Shown piece after piece: positions 59,560 to 64,000 of a stretch of 64,000 nucleotides of DNA. Each line of letters starts with the position of its first letter. Position 1 is the first letter of the stretch. Location: the NCBI GenBank assembly GCA_020055645.1, contig CM034546.1:138467875-138531874 (forward strand), read 5' to 3'. This stretch comes from Tomocerus qinae. Its lineage: Eukaryota > Arthropoda > Collembola > Entomobryomorpha > Tomoceridae. The position numbers were made by a program, and so were the translations under genes. The notes under the pieces were generated by a model. It worked only from the letters and a program-made list of their open reading frames with translations. It made no database searches and was not told the DNA's origin.

Positions 59560-60825
59560 GGGTAGTAGCTAGGTGGCTAGGGGGCAAAAATGGCTAGTGG
59601 GCGGGCAAATTGCGAGGTGGCTATTGGGCAATAGGGGCAAAAGTCAAAATGGGACTAAATATTACAGTAAAGGATGTAAAAATTGGCGTAAATTTTTGAA
59701 TTTTGGTACTTTTGCCCCTTTTCCCCGGGTGGATGGGCAAAATGTAAAAAAGCCGGGTAAAATAGAACTCCGCATATAATATGTCTAATATAGACATCTA
59801 GTATTTATCTAAAAATTATATTTTTTATTGTTGGAACAAAATTTTAATATTTTAATTAACCATTTTCAATTATATGATTTTGTCTTTTTATGAATTTTGT
59901 TCGAAAATATTCAATTTTTGCCAAACTTTGAACGTCCATATCTCGGTCGTCCAAAAATTGCTCAGGGTGGAATAGATTTCATCTGTTTCGTCAGATTCCC
60001 GTAATGCCGATTCAAGTCAAACTTCTGTGGGGATTTTGATTTTGGGCCACGTTTGATATTCTCAGTTGATAAAAATTGTAAATTTTGATATGTTTTGAAA
60101 GAAACGAACAATGTAAAATAAAATTTGTTTCCATAATAATCTACAAGCTTGCACCGTTACTGAGATATAATCACCTCATTATTTAGTTATGCATAGTTTT
60201 CTACATTTTCTAGAAAGCCTCGAAAGGCAAATTTCCATCCCTTATGTCTTATTTTATTCTTGAAATAAAATGTGGGACAGAAAGAAAGAAAGAACTGTCT
60301 TTGACAATGTTGATTGATCGTGTGAAATTGTTATTGGAATCAAATAGAAATAATACCTATGTTTATTATTAAGTATTTTAAAGTAGTCATGTAGTTAAAC
60401 TAAGTTATTTATTTATTATTTATTAAATATGTGACTAGTGGCGAAAACAGTGAAAAGCGGTAGTAGACATGCTTGGCTCCATACCGATTTCAATTGGCGT
60501 TATTGATGGGCCTATGTTTGTCACTTGAATAAAGCTGAACTTAAATTTGAACTTAAACCTAATCCATCTATCTCGTCGATATTCACTCACATGAACGTAT
60601 ATTAGACTTGAGCAGTGGTTTTCAATCAACAGTCGTCATTGTCTGTAAGTAAATGATAAACTTTGATATTATAACGTTTATAACATTAAAAATTTCGAGA
60701 AATCTTCCATTTATTTAAACGTTTAATTTCATTTCCCATTTAAAAAATATTTCAAATAATTTGGTAGTACATGTTCAAATGACATAATAAAGAATCATTA
60801 TTTTCAGTTTTGTGGGCCAAAAGAA
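59560..60825. other. Intergenic, nothing firm
   Basis: GTGGCTAG(T/G)GGGC-type low-complexity sequence to ~59640, then AT-rich DNA with no gene. TTTGAACGTCCATATCTCGG and GTTACTGAGATATAATCACC (~59927 and ~60159) are reminiscent of the type A/B repeat style but do not align well. Confidence 0.4.
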
Positions 60826-62096
60826 TTACTGATCATAACGATCATACATTACAATTTTGTGTTCCTTTGGAACTAATATATTTGGCACGATTGTGTGATC
60901 TAAATCAGGCTTAGGAGAATTTGGGTCAAACTCAATTCGAAATCTCTGAAACAAAGCCGTTGAAAAGAGAAAGAGTTCGTCCCTTGCCAAAGACTCTCCC
61001 AAACAGACTCGTTTGCCGGTGGAGAAAGGGATGAATGCCTCGTGCCTGACGACGCTTTTTCCGTCTGCCGACAGAAATCTCTCCGGGCGAAAATTTTCAG
61101 GATCTCCCCAAACTTGTTTGTCGTGTAAGATGCCATATTGATTAGGAGAGACGAGAGTTCCTTTTGGAATTGTGTATCCATGAAACTCGACATCTTCGCT
61201 TGCCGTATGGCCAACTCCTAAAGCAACGATGGCACTGTATCGCAGAACTTCCATAATGACAGCTTCAGCATAGGGAATTCTGTAATAAAAAAAATCATTC
61301 GCTTAAAATATAAATATGTACTTGAAAATTAAGGAAATCATTCCCGCATTGGTTTGATTTTCTTTCTGCGATACCTGAGTGAAGGATAAGACAGTATGCA
61401 TATTCCCAAGGCTATTTGACAAAATTCGGCTATGTACAATATTACAATTTCCTTGGTTCACGATGAATTAAATTCTACTATACTATTCCTTGTGCATGAC
61501 ATTTAATCTAATTGATGCTGCTACCTCACCCACGTTGCGTTGTTATGGTTTATCAAGATTAATACCCTTAAAGATTGAAATCTTCTTACTTTGGTCTGTC
61601 CTCTAATGATGGAAGTCTCGACTGTCCTACGACCTCTTTGATCTTTTGATTAAGTTTGGATTGACATTCTGGGAAGTGGCAGAGAAGAAAACAGGTCCAG
61701 GTCAGAGTCGTGCTTGTAGTCTCAGCTCCGGCGAGAAACAAATCAAATACTCCATGCAGCATATTTTGATCTACAATTGTTACAATTGGTATCATTTTTT
61801 GGATAATGTTTTTAGAGATTATACATTTCATTTTTACGAATATTTTCGTACCTCCTGTATCTCCGAAGAAGCTGGACGAGTGTGGGGCTTTGCTGATTTC
61901 TTCTAAGAAGCAGTCGATCAGATCTCTATTAGATCCTTGCTGATATGATTTCTTGTGCGAATCTATTGACTCTTGAATGAAGTCATAAATGGGTCGGACA
62001 AGGCCTACTATGTAGTCATGGCCGTTAATTGATCTTGGAAGATTGTCAAGCCATGGAAGCATAAAAAGGTATTGTCCTCTTGTGGTTGACACATAA
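60826..62096 (-). CDS. Cytochrome P450, C-terminal ~290 residues (5' exons not found)
   Basis: Haem-thiolate monooxygenase. Exons 62096-61852, 61770-61590 and 61279-60826 join with matching phases. Visible P450 marks in order: DLFLAGAETTSTTL (I-helix oxygen-binding motif), MEVLRY (ExxR), FRPERF (PERF) and FSTGKRVCLGE (haem-binding Cys loop). The LPYAEA-like junction (RPK|IPYAEAVIMEVLRYS) and YQQGSNRDLIDCFLEE fit the CYP2 clan. The stop codon follows DRYDQ. About 200 N-terminal residues including the membrane anchor are missing; 62.1-64.0 kb holds no recognisable exon, so they lie beyond the window or are lost. Possible roles are detoxification or hormone metabolism; the sequence does not say which. 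Confidence 0.88.
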
Positions 62097-64000
62097 CTAA
62101 AAAAATTAAATACATTATTCGACACCCTTATTCTCACTCACTCAAGTCTACTAAACCTCCCTAAATAAATAGTAAAATATTCTGAGAGGTATGAATGGAT
62201 TTACCATAATGATTTTGGACTTAATTGGTCGCGAATGCAAGACGTCGATGTATTATAAATTTTAAGAGGAAACATTATAATTGGGTTGGAATGCGTGAAA
62301 GTTAGAGTCCAGGTTAGGTTGGTTTAGGGGGGTTGGGGAGGGTGGATACTCGACCTTTAGGTCATGCCCGATAAACATCCGATGAAACATTTGGGGGCCA
62401 TGTCTTAACTTTCTCACGCACCGTTTGCTACACTCTGACCCAAAATTGAAATTTATGTAAATGATTAACCAATACAGTACGTATATCTCATTAGAGCCTG
62501 TTACGGGTATTATCACGTCTGTCTAAACCGTGCAATGCCAACAGCAGTGCACAGACTGAGAAGGACCACCAACTTCAAATGATAACTCAATGCGGTGGAA
62601 CTCAGAAGGGAAAAAGCCATGCAGAACAACAGAACTCAATCAGTGAGCTCCAGCACTCCGAACTGTCACTACCATGGCAGTGCGCATACAACCAGCAGTG
62701 GGAACATTCTCCAGAAGACCTCCTCTCCTAATTACATAGTACTGACGACTGACATTATAATTTCTTGAATTGATATATTTCCTTTGAATTATCTTTCTCG
62801 CATCCTAACCGGTATTGTAATCAGATTCAGTGTGCAAATAAATCTCTATAACGGAATTACTACTAATCTCGGCTCGCAACACTCATCTTGGCACTGGACA
62901 CTTGAAACATAATAGTAAGGCAAGGACTCACCCTCAGATTAATCCTATCATACTAATCATCCGTAAATTTATCATACAATAATATTTATCATTAAATATC
63001 ACGGTTATTTTGGAAATATCTTATACTATCCAATCACATGTATGCATAATACATATAACATTCCATATAATCTGTGACATATGGCGCCCCACGTTGGGCG
63101 CCATATATTACTGGAGTAATATTTATCATACGTATATTATGTGAGAATAGTATGAATCAATGCCAATAAATATTATGTTAGTGTTTAGTTTGATAAATGA
63201 AATATGTTTTGCTATTATATTAATATGAATTCGGAGTGTGGTTCCTCGCCTTACTATATTCGATGATATGTCTGGTGCCACGGTGCCAGGTATTGAATGC
63301 TGCGTGCAATTTCCAATTGTTGCTTTTAACTTGGATTTAATTTATATTAATCACCAAATCAATACAGTACATGTCGAGTCTCAATCAAAGATACGATAGG
63401 AAAATCAAAGTATGAAAACTGAATTCAAAATTATGAGAAAGGGGAAATTGAAGTGTAAGAACAATTACAGTGAGTGAGATCTGGGAGTTGTTCTCCGTTG
63501 GGCCGATTAATGCGCACTGGCATGCTTCTTGGTTGTGCTTCGCTGTTTTCCTTTCCTCCGCATAGAGCTGTGTTTGGAAGTTGGTGGGACTTGTTTGGCT
63601 TGGATATTCTTGTCAGTACACTGTTTAGGCGTACTGACTTTAGCGCGTAACAAGCCGAGCTATGTTTTCATGGTTTTAGAATAGATGCAAAGGTGGCAGA
63701 AAGCATGTCTTTCATCACAAAATCAACAAAAATTAAGTTCAAAAAAATCCCAAAATCTATGGGTGGCTTCCACATGCTGGGGGCTCCCAACTTTGGATGC
63801 AGATTACAGACGAACCCTTTGAGCTACGAAGTCGAATTTTTTTCAAAAATAAGAGAAAACAAATCCTGACAGCGGCAAGAAACAAATTCACCACTATTTG
63901 AAACTTTTGGTGGGATTTTTAACGTCTGTAGTTGCTTAAGTTTTTGAAATATATCTGCCATATAAATTAAACTATTGATATTTTTGGATTCCAAATTTGT
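62097..64000. other. Unassigned flank upstream of the P450 exons
   Basis: No P450 exon or other gene is recognised. The 62.52-62.90-kb stretch (GTGCAATGCCAACAGCAGTG ... CTCTATAACGGAATTACTAC) has the look of a retroelement end but no paired copy. The minus-strand 84-codon frame at 62262-62516 has no family features. Confidence 0.35.
63079..63106. repeat. Perfect 10-bp-stem hairpin around a primer-binding-site-like motif
   Basis: ATATGGCGCC / GGCGCCATAT flank CCACGTTG. On the minus strand it contains TGGCGCCCAACGTGGGGC, similar to tRNA-primer binding sites of some LTR retrotransposons, but no LTR pair or gag-pol frame is seen. Confidence 0.4.

Noticed and set aside
63079-63106. LTR retrotransposon primer-binding site
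   Set aside because: No LTR pair, no polypurine tract and no gag-pol frame nearby; the motif is also palindromic, which could produce the likeness.

Overview
The window is AT-rich, intron-bearing eukaryotic DNA, almost certainly from an arthropod. The gene set (animal-type alpha-amylase, AA15 lytic polysaccharide monooxygenase, CYP2-like cytochrome P450, small FKBP), short GT-AG introns and large load of terminal-inverted-repeat (TIR) elements all fit. A springtail-like hexapod is my best guess: an intron-bearing bacterial-style subtilisin and a fungal/bacterial-style M28 peptidase beside an AA15 LPMO suit Collembola. That placement is inference; no rRNA or mitochondrial marker is present.

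Layout. 1-1.7 kb: a foldback element with a MULE-transposase fragment and a 21-bp satellite. 2.0-4.6 kb (+): ten-exon alpha-amylase. 5.5-7.0 kb (-): two-exon M28 aminopeptidase, convergent with the amylase. 7.5-21 kb: mostly repeats (1.03-kb and 0.69-kb TIR elements, a dispersed noncoding repeat, palindromic MITEs, an odd collapsed tandem duplication). 22.3-22.9 kb (+): a tiny two-exon membrane-protein gene. 23.5-25.2 kb: a 35-bp satellite and a LINE tail. 25.3-28.9 kb (-): an FAD-dependent amine-oxidase-like gene broken by two in-frame stops and two frame breaks. 29.4-30.8 kb (+): an intron-bearing FLYWCH/MULE transposase-like gene. 31.0-32.5 kb (-): FKBP. 34.7-41.3 kb: a 6.6-kb foldback element with 27-bp perfect TIRs and a 9-bp target-site duplication, containing a nested hAT-like insertion. 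43.6-44.5 kb (-): AA15 LPMO. 46.1-46.7 kb: TTAA-flanked MITE. 48.5-55.0 kb (+): two paralogous four-exon multi-pass membrane proteins with a 740-bp hAT element between them. 57.0-58.6 kb (+): GC-rich subtilisin-like secreted protease. 59.3 kb: 171-bp hAT MITE. 60.8-62.1 kb (-): 3' exons of a P450.

How the genes relate: amylase, M28 aminopeptidase, LPMO and subtilisin are all predicted secreted hydrolases or oxidases of starch, peptide, chitin/cellulose and protein, which fits digestion of plant, fungal or microbial material. The P450 and FAD protein are oxidative enzymes. FKBP is housekeeping. The two membrane paralogues are unassigned. The rest is dominated by inverted-repeat DNA transposons, two with clean 8-bp and one with clean 9-bp target-site duplications.

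Limits: gene models were built by hand from splice signals and reading-frame continuity. Family names rest on motifs I can see, not on searches.
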